A stretch of 23,578 nt of DNA from Chara braunii (GCA_003427395.1 BFEA01000003.1:660498-684075); one strand, 5' to 3'; shown: positions 9,105 to 19,597, counted from the stretch's first letter. A program made the numbers and translations. Notes: generated by a model not told the origin, from the sequence alone.

Positions 9105-11792
9105 ATGTCTTCGTCGAGGGGCGAGGAGGAGCCAGTCGGGACCTCTGAGAAGGGATCATAAAAAGACTCCACAAGGCGGTCATCTACTGGCCTGGAATCG
9201 TGGTCGAACCACGCGAAGTCGAAATGGTTCGTCGACTGGTGATGTGGAGACGCTTCCAACCCCGTTGCGCAGCCATGTGGACCGGTAATCTTCGTCGATG
9301 ACAATAAACGGCGTAGACTGCTTGGGGTCGTCTTGTGGTGGGAGGACACGAAGGGGGGACGGCGACAACTTGAATTCTATATGCAAAATGTTTATGGCGC
9401 CAATGGTAACATCGTCGCCAATTCGAAGGGGGCGCTGTTGGATATGGAATTGTTCGAGCAGTTCAGAGTGGGTGTTGTGAACACCCCGTTCTACAGCGAA
9501 CTCGTTCGCGTGGGCGATTTTGTTTTGGCACGTGAATTTTTTAACATGTTGGAGGAAAAAAACATCGTCCTCTACGTCCCCTGCGACGTCGGCCCCACCC
9601 AAGAGCTCTCGTTGCCATTGCGACTGTGCAGCGGTTGCGAATCCAGCAGGGCAACGTCGGAGGGGGGAGATCTCCGTTCTGGTGCTGCTACTTAGCTGCA
9701 TCGTGGCGAGAGTCGTAGTCCGTTCGATGACAGCGAGGATAAGGGGCCTCCACAGATGACGACTTCGTCGTTGAGGTGAGCAGACCGGTCTTTGTTGTCT
9801 ATACCTGGGGTTCTGGATGACGCTCCGGGTTGAGAGGAGCTTGCAGCAGCTGTAGGAAATGTGGCAGTCTATTAAGAGGTCGACTTGGAGACTAGTGAGG
9901 GCCAGGGTACGGAGGAGGGAACCGCGGGCGGCTAGGGCACGCAAGGCACTCCACAAAAGAGGAGGGGAGATCGTCGTGAGGAGTTGGCCGGCTCTTCGAA
10001 GAAATTGAAGAGCAAGGCCCTAAGGACTGTGGGGGAGAAACGGAAGGGAACCGAGGGGGAGCGGGGCCGGCTAGGTACCAAACGTCCGACTTCGAAACAG
10101 AAGGCGCCTGCGTCAGGACCATCCTCTTCACCGACGCCACGGCCTCCCATTGACGTCGACGCCGGGTACTTCCTCGAGTACAAGGACGATGTTAGGACAA
10201 AGCGGGAGTTCGAGATTAGCCGTGCGCATGTCGTCGACCATCGGGACTGGGAGGATCTGTACAACCAGCAGTCCTTGGATCCCGTCCTCGTTGAAGGGAT
10301 CAAAGAAGCGATGCGGTTGGTGTTCGAAAACAAAGAGCAGTCGTATGAGTTGCCAACCCTGAAGCTGGCACCGCTAGGGCTCTAGAAACCAACTCCCGAG
10401 AACAAGGCACAACGTTTTAAGCCAGAGGAATGGATGGATAAGCTGGCATGACAATACTACTACTACGTGGTGTATGGGCAGCATAACGCGGCTGCAGCCA
10501 GGTCGTTGCTCGGCAACGAGGTGGCCAAGAAATACAATTTTGAGCGGTGGCCTGGACAAATGGTGTACTTTTCAGACGACGACTTCGAAGGGTATTTCCT
10601 TGTCAGTTCCCAGGACAACAAGAAGGACCTCAAGGCGCCACCGAGACATTTGAAGCTGTCAATGAAAGACATTCTGTGGCAGTGGAAGCACAACGGTTTC
10701 TCGAGAGTTGTTATGGGGAACCCCAGCGGAAAACAGGAACAGGTCCGGAAATGGCATGAATTCTGTACGGTGGCGCTTCATAAGACGCCGTACAACAACT
10801 TGTGGATTCTAGCGGACCAGAAGGGGGATGACGCCATCAAGAAGTGAAACGCTGCCCTGCGTTCCTATTCCCCGTAGGCGATGGTCGAAAAGAACGTTTG
10901 GAAACTGGCCGTTGATTATTTTGAGAGATAGGAGACAAGTAGATTGCTCGGCCACGACGGCGCAAAGTGGATCATGAGGAAGAAGAAGGTAAGAAACGCC
11001 AAGCCCGGGGTTGCCAACATCGACAACGAAAAGCTAGGAAGGAAGGAGGTCCTGTACAACGCCCCTATGGACCCGGCAACGAGGAAAGGCAAAAAGGAGA
11101 AAGACGAGGGCGATTGTTTCGTGCAAGTGCCTGAGCCGGACACACATTGTTGGAAAGCGATGGAATCGCTAACCGCCAACGAGAAATGTCGCGTTCTGAA
11201 GAAGGTGCTCGCTTGCGAGGTGGTCTGGGTCCAGGCCGGCTCCTCGGCGTTGGCGAAGCTGGGGAAGCTCGGCGTGCAGGAAATGGTGCATTTGGTGAAG
11301 TGCGATCACGTGCTCGTACGTTTTTGGAATTACTACCAGTTCAAGCACGAGAAGAGGCCGGATGCCGATTGGATCCAGAGGTACCCGTTCCTGAAAACAA
11401 GGTCTGCAATTTTCAAGCAGTTCGAAAGTCGTGGATTGGATGCTGAGTTGTGGGACGGTAGCAGGAAATATGTTACTGACTCCTCGCTGTTCAAGGAATG
11501 CCCACCTTACATGGGTTGCAACGACGACCACTCGATTGAGGCGACGGAGAAGTTGGCCGGTCACAGGAAGTTGTCCATCGACTGGAGAAACAAGGTTCTC
11601 TCCGTGTTTACTGACAGTAGACTGAAGAGTCGCGAGACTGCTCTTGCTGAAGGCATTGTGCACATAAAATGGAAAGACACAGGCGACGTGACATCCATCG
11701 CACCGTTCGGCAACGAGCCCTTGGAGGCGAACATCACGAGTGCGGAGCTGAAGGAGGCGGTGGCTGCCACAAAGAGCCACACATTCTTCCTT

Positions 11793-12389
11793 GATCTCTG
11801 CAAACCGGTTGACCTGAAGCTGTGGAAACCGCAAGCGTTCGACACTCTGGATTCCCAACTTCAGACGTGGTGTCCGTCGCATTGGACGCTCGTCGTTTTC
11901 GTGCTCTGGCAGCAGAACCTCTCGTTTCTGGCCAGCATGAACCACCTTTCTTTCGTGAAGCTGCTGAAAGGGACGTGGGTGAGGAGGACTTAGCAGAAGA
12001 AAAGCTTCCCCGTCGAGAACAATTTGTACACGGAAGACGACTGGATGTACATCCTCTTCAAGGGTGAAGATTTGCTCGCTAACACGTCCGTCGTTTACGA
12101 GGGAAGGATGCCGGCAGGTGCCGCTGCTGCAGTGCGGTTGCCACAGAAGGTTACCCAAACGGATGTGTCCGAGATTCTGTTCACGCCTTGCGACTGGTTG
12201 CAGACCTCGCCTGCACGTCAGGGCATTGTGTACGGGAACATGGAACACAATCCGACCCAATTCGTTAATCTTCTTGAATTCGTCAGCAAGAAGGGAGAGG
12301 GTGTCGCCTTCCTTGGGAAGCCGCACGGGGGAACCGTGTGGGAACTACTGAAGGTAGGCCGACACGTTGTCGTGATGGAAGGGAACTCC
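11793..12389 (+). other. Degenerate beta-class N4/N6 DNA methyltransferase-like domain
   Basis: The translation follows the order of the N6_N4_Mtase family (catalytic motif before AdoMet motif). DLCKPVD (11793-11813) sits where DPPY would be. LVVF (11889-11900) matches the following strand. DDWMYILFKGEDLL matches the 'E-y-ilvf-k' strand. HNPTQ (12246-12260) matches the HPTQKP motif. FLGKPHGGT (12309-12335) replaces FxGSGTT, and GRHVVVMEGN (12357-12386) matches the 'GR-x-vGiE' strand with its acidic AdoMet-ribose residue. The fold layout is therefore kept, while both catalytic DPPY and FxGxG are altered. Either the family lost activity before this copy died or this copy is additionally mutated. 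One stop (11991) lies inside the domain. The assignment rests on motif order seen by eye and has not been searched. Confidence 0.6.
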
Positions 12390-13703
12390 GACCTGTTGCA
12401 ATTCACAATGCAAGTCGTCAAAAGCGAGGTCAATTCGGGGGCCCACAATTGTGAGTTCGTGGTCGTGAAGGAGACACGGGATCGCTTGTGGAACAACAAG
12501 ACGGACATGTGGTTCAAGTGAGTGAGAGGAAGTCGAACAAGATATATGACTTCTTGTTCCTGCAAACGAGGCCGAGGAAGGACACTGACGCCGAGTACGT
12601 GCGCCGCAGGGACCATATATTCACGCTGCTCGACAACTAACACGACGCCTCCTGCATGAACGCGAAGACATTCCTCGAAAGGTTGCAGTCCCTGTACTTC
12701 GTGGAGTCAGAGGAGGAGTTGAAGTTCGACAGTTACTCTTCCTTGATCTCTACGGAAGACGAGGAAACCACAGGCGTCGAATTCGACGCGAACGCGAACG
12801 AGGAGGAGAGCGACACCGAGAGTCTCGACCTGCATTACGACCCACCTCCCGCACAACACGCCACAGGGTCGTCGTTGGCAGGTCTGTCAACAAGTCCGAC
12901 ATCCCTCGTGTCACCGATGGCAAAACCGACGCCTCGCACAACCCCAATGAAGTTGCTGGAGAGACTGAAAGCTCTGGCCCCCACCCATCGCACATTGCGT
13001 CCCGGGTCTGACATCCCGCTCGATCATCTGTCTTGGAAAGGATGACAACATTCACTTCCTTGCTGAGCCGCAAAGCCATTCGTCTGAGGTGGATTGGGGA
13101 CATGACATGATTTGGCATCCAAGAGTCATCCAGCCAGCGATCCGAAAGGGCGAGTGGATCATGGTCGTCGCTGTCCCGGGCAGTGGATGGATGCCCCTCT
13201 CTCGCGAGTTGAAGACAAACTTCATGGACCTCGCCAGGATTTCGGTCCTTCAAAAAGTGAGGGCTGAAAATGACTCGTTTGCACCTGACGACGTGTCCGT
13301 CATTTCCACATTCGGGCGACTTATCGACGAACTTCAGGACAAGTGCTGGTTGGAACTAACGGAGGACTAATACAAACTCGATACAGCCCCCTCGAAGGGC
13401 ATGGTGGACTGGAAAATTCCCCCTCCCAGTGGGGCACACGGGAGTTCTGGTGGCTGGCCACCAGACAGTGGGGGGGACGGAGGCGACAATGCGGGGGGTG
13501 GCAAAGGAGTCCCGCCTAGTGGGTAGGGCAGGTCTCATGGTGACACCGCGACAACGGAAGGCAGTGGTGAGGTGGCGGGGGAGGCCTTCGGTCGTCAGCA
13601 GTCTACTGGTCCCGGTCCGGAGGACTCGACACAGTCCGCCGGCTCGGTGAGGGAGATGATGGCAGCCTTGGTTGCTCTCCGTGGCGGCTCGGGCGGAACA
13701 TTC

Positions 13704-13725
13704 AAGTCCGTCGGGATCCGAACTA
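13704..13725 (+). repeat. 22-bp palindromic motif inside pseudogene frame
   Basis: A copy with core CGGGATC is read in the pseudogene frame as SVGIRTT. It has the same 22-bp length as the copies in the tandem array and foldback elements. Confidence 0.8.
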
Positions 13726-13913
13726 CAATGGTTGAGGTGCCGACATAACGGTCGGACACGGAGAGCTGGTCGGGAGTGGGGGTGCCGAGTCATGATCCCA
13801 CAATTGACAGCGGTGAGGTGAGGGAAGGGAATGCGCCGCCTGAGGGGGAGGGACGACCCCTTCGGTTGGAGCGAGAGGGTACAAGTGGAGGGCTCGGTGA
13901 CAGGTGGACGACG

Positions 13914-13935
13914 AAGTTCGCCAACATCCGAACTT
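13914..13935 (+). repeat. 22-bp palindromic motif inside pseudogene frame
   Basis: A second in-frame copy (AAGTTCG, eight bases, CGAACTT) is translated KFANIRTS. It lies 210 bp after the previous copy, an exact multiple of three. Confidence 0.8.
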
Positions 13936-14077
13936 CTTCAGGCAGGGGGGGGCGGCCAGGGATTCTGGTGCCACCGGGAGGGGCAGCGTGCGTGGAGCCA
14001 GAAGGGCGGTCGTCGGGATTCGACAGGGGTTCGGGAGAAATGGCTGGATTGCATGCAAGGGAAGGAGGGGGGGTAAT

Positions 14078-14190
14078 GGAGGAAGGGAAGGAAAGGGAGG
14101 AAGGAGAGGAAGGGGAGGAAGGGGAGGAAGAAGGGTATGAAGGGGAGGAAGAGGAGGAGGAAGGGGAGGAAGGAGAGAAAGGGGGAGAAA
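14078..14190 (+). repeat. Homopurine tract encoding Glu/Gly repeats
   Basis: Apart from three bases around 14136-14138 (TAT), the plus strand is purine only. It is built from GAGGAAGGG-like steps and encodes EEGEEGEE in the pseudogene frame. It could adopt triplex or G-rich structures, and replication slippage is the simple explanation. Confidence 0.9.
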
Positions 14191-14820
14191 CGGAGTTGAG
14201 TGAGTTGTTTGAAGGAAAGGAGGGTGCGAAAGGGGACATCGATATTGGAGACGACGAACGGACAGTGAGTGACGATGATGCCTGATCTGGGGAATCGTCT
14301 GACGGATTCGGGTTGCTGTACGGAGAACATCGTGAGGATGATGATGACGACGATGCGACGGCAATGGAGATGGAGACACAGGTGGTCAGCAACCTTTCGG
14401 CATAACGTGATGACTATGAGGTTCAAGCACTGACGTATGCTGTCGATCTCCAACACCAGTTCAACGAGGCTCTTGTTGCTGTGAGCCTATCTAAACCAAG
14501 TGGCCGTATAGACGTCGAAGAAGTTATAGATGGTATCCTAGGCAACCACCACGTGTCCGCGCAACCGTCCACAACGCCTGATGTCGACGACCCTCGCAAC
14601 GTTAAACCTTCCGCGACATCTGCCATCGCTTTCTCGCCGCCAAACTCTCTGATACTGTTGGCGACCTTCGCCAGTCGAGGGGAAGGCGGGTCGGGGGACG
14701 ACAACATGTCACGTCCCCGAAAAAAATTAGGGTCGGCACTCAAGCTCTCGACGTGCTGGCCTTGCCCGCGCCAACTTCACCGACAAAGGAGTGGAGGGAC
14801 AAACCGGCAGGTAAGCTGTG

Positions 14821-15588
14821 AGAAACGCCACTCTGTCTGCGCGCCCAGGCTTCCAAGAGCGAGAGTGCGACTTCCTTCATAGTCCGGATGTCGATGGAAT
14901 ACCTTCAGTACCATACACACAAGGAGTGACCACAGTGTCTGTCGATGCGGGGAGTTCCTGATGCCGGCATACTACAGCCACCACTCCTTCCAAGTACATG
15001 TGACCGACCTTCCTGTGAGTCGGCCAGGTCGTTGGTCGCGTGCAGGGCATACTACAACGAAAACATGTATTTTTTTGTTGAAGCGTTCCCTCACAAAATG
15101 GAATGACGGTTTTTCTTTCTCAGAAAGAGTGGTGGTTTTAGTCCGCCAGGATCTGCACTTCCAATGTCGATGCGTAATGCGGTTAGACTTTGTGTGCCTG
15201 GATTGGGAAAAAGTCTACTGGAATTCGGACTTCGGGGATGTTTCGCTTCCACTTATGTGGCTTGTTGTGGTTTTCTTTTCTAAAAGGCGGGGGTGTCGAG
15301 CTCGAATGCGCTAGTCGTTTTTTTTTCCAGTCGCGCTCACGCACCTTGGTGCTCATGGTCATGACAAAACGAGGTTCTGTAATTGGATAGGTCCTGCGTC
15401 TTTTAGATTACGTGGTTCTCAAATTGTCACTTTCGTCAGGTTCATGTTGGGAAACGTGTATTCATTTTCCATTTTGTTTTTCTTCTGTTGTACAGGGGTA
15501 GGGTCATCTCGAATACTGAGGTCCTCAAAATATCCAAAACACATATTGCAGGCAGTCCCGGGGTTGACGACAAAACACAAGGATAGGG
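14821..15588 (+). other. Region between the two pseudogenes
   Basis: A short open stretch after 14848 (FQERECDFLHSPDV, then a stop at about 14959) looks like continued pseudogene coding. After that the sequence becomes T-rich, with possible splice-like sites (CCTGTGAGT near 15013, TTTCTTTCTCAG ending 15122). A 22-bp palindrome copy lies at 15139-15160. This could be intronic sequence joining the methyltransferase-like and protease-like parts, but I cannot prove a connection. Confidence 0.4.
15139..15160 (+). repeat. 22-bp palindromic motif, diverged copy
   Basis: TAGTCCGCCAGGATCTGCAC-TT differs from the consensus at several bases but keeps the length and the GGATC core. Confidence 0.6.
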
Positions 15589-16232
15589 TTTGATGTCGAG
15601 ATCGGGAAGAAGGAGCGTGCCATTGCAATTGAGGAGTGTTTTTTCCGTCTGCCCCCAGAGAAAGAGATGTATCCACGATCTGTGACTAGAGGTCAGGCCA
15701 TGTATGAGAAATACTTAGCTACTCGTCGTGCAATGAAGGAGAATCCTTAGAACAACGTTTCTCACTACCCCGCGTGTCCTTTGCTCGATATTGTGCAGTG
15801 CGGGCCACAACTCCTGGAACATGCCGGGAAGATTCGTTGCAGTGACTGCGCCTCGAAGCTTGCGGGTTTTGGAGGATATTAAACGAGGCTTTGTGCCACC
15901 TGACACTGTTCTCTCTACCCTCGGCGATGGTCAATTGCGAATTGCAGCAAAAGATTTTCTCACCCTCTCGTATATCGACGGCAGGGTGAATGATGAGGTG
16001 GTCAATTTTTACATGGCGCTATTGAGGTCGACCACATATGCAATATGTAACATCCCATCAGGCCTTCGAGTCTTCAACTTTAGTTCATTCTTCTTCAGTA
16101 AACTGCATCTTCAAGGACACGACGGGGTCGAAAGGTGGGCTAAAAACGTGGATCTGCTTCAATATGATATTATCTTTGTTCCTGTCCATAAAGATAATGA
16201 TCACTGAATCTTCCTTTCCGTTACCTTGAGAG
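15589..16232 (+). pseudogene. Ulp1/SENP-like C48 cysteine protease fragment
   Basis: The upstream part (15589-15870) reads FDVEIGKKERAIAIEECFFR and onward with a stop at 15748. After a frameshift near 15870 the second frame runs to 16207. That frame shows IDGRVNDEVVNFYMALL (15974-16024), matching the 'W-L-N-D-x-I-N-x-Y-x-x-L-L' substrate-binding helix of Ulp1 proteases. ERWAKNVDLLQYDIIFVPVH and DNDH (to 16204) match the 'RW-k-...-d-i-i-x-P-v-h-x-x-x-H-W' block that carries the catalytic His. The residue after this His is a stop (TGA), exactly where the family has Trp. The sequence continues IFLSVTLRG up to a possible splice donor GTAATG at 16233. The catalytic Asp and Cys would lie downstream and are not seen. 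Ulp1 domains are known in some plant MULE and CACTA transposons, so an element origin is plausible. Confidence 0.72.
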
Positions 16233-16241
16233 GTAATGTTT

Positions 16242-16293
16242 TTGAAATTTTTTATTTTTTTCCTCTCTTGAAATTTTTTATTCTTTTCCTCGC
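16242..16293. repeat. Two-copy 26-bp tandem repeat
   Basis: TTGAAATTTTTTATTNTTTT-CCTC occurs twice in a row. It lies just after the protease fragment, inside what may be an intron. Confidence 0.85.
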
Positions 16294-17212
16294 GTTATAG
16301 TTGATTTAAGTTTTTACCTTAGTGTTTTCGAGTTGATTGTATAGTATTTGGAACGTCGAACATTACATAGGCGGTCGGGTAGGGGTTGAAAGTCGGTAGC
16401 AACAAATATTGTGGTAGAGGGAGTTCCAAGACACGTGGATGGAGCTAGTTGCGGGGTGTTTATGTTGATGTTTGTGACATTGTTGCAACGTGGTGGTCAA
16501 CCACCTTTCAAGTTCTCTTGTAAAAAAAATTCCACTTATTAAACGACAATTGGCATAATGTATCTTTGAATGTCGTTATCTTTGATGGATTTCATTGACT
16601 TAGAGACTTTCTTTTGAAAAAATTTCATTCATTAATGATTATATTGTTTTAAATCCTGACATTACTTAACTGTCGTTTTCACAACGACATTTCTTTCTTT
16701 TGTCATTGCGAGTTTGTGTTGTCTTTGCCATGCTCGTTGTTAGTCTGGAGTCACGTCTTGACTTTCGAATTTCTATCACGTTTCAATCGTCTATCATGCG
16801 GCGGAGCAAGTGCGCATTGTGTTCCTTGTTTCAAATTGTGTTCAGGTCAACCAAAATTGTACTTATGATTGACATCAAATACTATTAATAATTGTACTGT
16901 ATGCAACGAAAATTGGTGTGTGGATGCAAGACAAGTCTCGGTGAGTGTTTGAGTGTACGATTCATTATGCAAAAACCACTAACATCACGTCTCTTGCGTG
17001 TGCATAAAATCACATGCCTTGGGACCGCCTGCATTACATGTAAACAATAACTTTGTGTTTGTACAAAAGTCTTTTGCGCAAGGTCAATTACAGTGCGGAG
17101 TCGATCAAAAATATGCAAGACTTAAAGTTCTTATGTGATATGACTGTTGTCGCAGAAAACGAACTTGTATGTCGAAATTAACTGCTTGTTATAAGACGAA
17201 CGGTGAACATTT
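16294..17212. other. AT-rich DNA without recognised gene
   Basis: This stretch is clearly richer in A and T than the pseudogene to its left. Short open frames carry no motif. I looked for the missing Asp and Cys blocks of the Ulp1 protease here and did not find them. Confidence 0.5.
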
Positions 17213-18150
17213 TGATTTGTACTTCGACTACTGTTATAACTGTTACATTACTTTCTTTGAAGTCTACAATGACACATTGTTCAAAGCGAAAATATTCAAC
17301 AAGGATACAATCCTGCCTGACACGTTGCTCATCATAATTGTAAACAAGTATGAATCTCAACACACTTTCGCACATGAGGTGAGATCGTGGGCGTGTCGAT
17401 CATCACACTAAGTATTCTAAAGAAGTAAGATCTCATCAACATCCAAACAACCGTTTCGGGCGAGATGATTGACATGCCTGCAGAGCTTAGGGTTTTGAGT
17501 TGTACTTCGACTACTGGTGTAACTGTTACATTACTTTCTTTGAAGTCTACAATGACACACTGTTCAAAGCGAAAATGTTGAACAAGGATACAATCCTAAC
17601 ACCTTGCTCATCATAATTGTAAACAAGTATGGATCTCAACACACTTCCGCATATAAGGCGAGAGATGGTGGGCGTGTTCATCATCACACTAAGTATTCTA
17701 AAAAAGTTCGGATCTCATCAACATCCAAACAACCATCTCGGGCGAGATGATTGGCATGCCTACAGAACTTAGGAATACCCCAAAGAAATGTGTTATCCAA
17801 TAAGGATTCAATCATGACACCTAGCTCATCACATTTATGAACTTTGAGTTTAACAAGTATGGATCTCAACACACTTCCGCACAGGGTTCCCGGATGGTCG
17901 TGCCTATCATTACACTAAGTCTTTTAAAAAAGTCCGGATCTCATAAAACATCCAAACAACCGTCTCAGGTGAGAGGATGGATATGATTTTATAATTTATG
18001 GATAAACTAAAAAATTATATTATCCAACAAGGATTCAATCATGACACCTTGGTCATCTTATTTATAAAGTTCAACAAGTATGGATCTCATCACACTTCCG
18101 CATTTAGGGCGAGTGGATGGGCATGCTACGTTGCTTAGGCTGCATCCAAA
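17213..18150. repeat. Four-copy diverged tandem repeat
   Basis: The anchor ACAAGTATG-ATCTCA-CACAC occurs at 17344, 17623, 17853 and 18074 (spacings 279, 230 and 221). It is followed each time by TTCGCAC/TTCCGCA, and in the first three copies by ATCACACTAAGT-like sequence and CATCCAAACAACC. The first two copies also share TGTACTTCGACTACTG (17219 and 17511). Later copies are shorter. The half-motif AAGTTCGGATCTCAT (17706) and AAGTCCGGATCTCAT (17933) resembles one arm of the 22-bp palindrome. Confidence 0.85.
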
Positions 18151-19555
18151 AATGAATTCGTTAAAAAGAGGACATAATATCATGGTCTATTTTAACGAAT
18201 AACATGTTTGGAATAAGAGATTCGGTCAAGATGTCGGGAGGCATAACTGATGATGTCGGGAAGGTCCTGACAATTGATGATTTGGTCGAGGCCCTGGACA
18301 GGCGAAAGAGGTTGCAGAGCAATGTCCCCAAAGTGAACACCGTCCATTGGATTGGCGAGCGAGTTTCAGAATGCCTGAAACTAGTTGAGCAGGCTCCGGT
18401 GGGGTTATTGGATGCGGTGAAGTTCCAACGTATTTTGAAGTACGTACTCCATGGGCACCACTAAGAGGTAGATAAGGTGATAAACGCAGCTAACGGCAGT
18501 TGGGCGAGGTTCAAAGATGGAATGCAGAGGAAGTACAGGCTGAGAGATCACCTGTTGACCACTGCGGATTTGAAGGCGATGAACAGGGATGACTTTACCA
18601 CAGTCGGGGCCTTTGTGCAAGAATTTAAGAAAAAGGCAAGGAACGTCCCCGAAATCTCAGAAGAAGCACAATGTGCTATCTTTCTGGGGTTGTTCACTGC
18701 CTCGGAAGCCTTGAGTTGATAAGTCACGGAGGAGGTAGCACAAAGCTTACATGGGCCACCATCGACAAGGGGGTAGAGGAAGGAAGTTTGGACCAGGTGG
18801 AGCAGTACGAAATGTGCCAGCAAAGGCGGAAAAGGAAGGAGCGAGATGCGACCTCTTCAGGGACCTCGGGGGTGAAAAGGATCGTAACAGATGTACTCGC
18901 GGAGTTGGGGTATGAGAAAGACGTCGTGGTACAAAAGAAAGTGTTGGCTACGATCCAAGGGAAGGGGAAGGAGCCAGTGGTAGAGGAGGTCGTCCAGAAG
19001 GAATAGGAAGAAGAAGACTCAGTGCCCCAACACCTCTCAAAGGCGTCGGGCAAACAACGCAATTCAATACAGGGAGGGCAAGGCTCCGGAAAGGGGCAGG
19101 CTCCCCAAGCAGTGGTAGTAGCCTCACCGAGTACGTCGACTCCGTCAAGTAGCGAGGGACCCTCGCAAGAGGCGGTACCACCATACAGGTAGTGACCATG
19201 ACCTGTGTTTAACACCTTTGTGTCATGGGGAAGTCCAGCTCCATCTGGACAGATGGTACCATACGTTGGGCCTCAAGCAAGTATGCCGCCGCCGAGCTAT
19301 CCTGCAGTGCAGGCTGAGCCCGTGGCGCCACCTCCATCCCCCACGCCAAGTTCACAGGGCAACGTGGCAAGGGGAGGAAATCAAGGTCACAACAACCAAG
19401 GGAATGGAGGAAGTGGCAGCGGAAGAGGGCGTGGGAGGAATGGTGCTAGCCAAGGTGGACATTGGGACAACCAAGGCTACCAAGGCCAAGGGAGTCAAGG
19501 GAATCAAGGAGGTCAAGGATATGGAAGACCTCGTTTTGATTGGAGAACTGCTATT

Positions 19556-19597
19556 TGTCAGCATTGCGATAAGCAAGGTCACACTATACGGTTCTGT
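19556..19597 (+). other. CCHC zinc knuckle of gag
   Basis: CQHCDKQGHTIRFC fits C-x2-C-x4-H-x4-C exactly, the nucleic-acid-binding motif of retroelement nucleocapsid. All four ligands are intact. Confidence 0.93.

Larger units (their letters stand above)
9105..14820 (+). pseudogene. Large decayed multi-domain gene with methyltransferase-like core
   Basis: From ATG 9105 one frame can be followed to 12518. In-frame stops lie at 9159, 9240, 9693, 9777, 9831, 9873, 9933, 10383, 10449, 10845, 10875, 10929 and 11991. A one-base loss near 12518 moves the frame, and a stop follows at 12638. A second shift at about 13043 restores the original frame, which has stops at 13368, 13524, 13746, 14283 and 14403. 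A short base loss in the A run near 14721 shifts it again, to a stop at 14818-14820. Segments in order: a Ser/Glu-rich start; a conserved-looking region (9330-9690); a basic low-complexity linker; a long globular region (10150-12518) holding a beta-class DNA methyltransferase-like domain; an acidic segment; another globular piece (13090-13370); Gly-rich and Glu-rich tracts; and an Asp-rich tail region. I recall similar repeated proteins from Chara. The function is unknown and a mobile-element origin is inferred. GTAAGC at 14811 could be a splice donor, but the only nearby acceptor gives a 38-base intron. Confidence 0.8.

Noticed and set aside
9180-9956. Minus-strand open frame of 258 codons
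   Set aside because: It is antisense to the start of the same pseudogene and of Ser/Arg/Leu-rich composition. The plus strand shows continuous coding-like sequence through the stops.
11169-12326. Minus-strand open frame of 385 codons, the longest in the window
   Set aside because: It lies antisense to the methyltransferase-like pseudogene, has no recognisable domain, and is explained by the codon composition of the opposite strand.
13723-14379. Minus-strand Pro/Leu/Ser-rich open frames
   Set aside because: They are the complement of the Glu/Gly-coding homopurine tract and low-complexity artefacts.
14811-14848. GTAAGC...CCCAG as an intron
   Set aside because: At 38 bases it is shorter than ordinary plant or algal introns. 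The donor may be real, with its acceptor farther away or lost.
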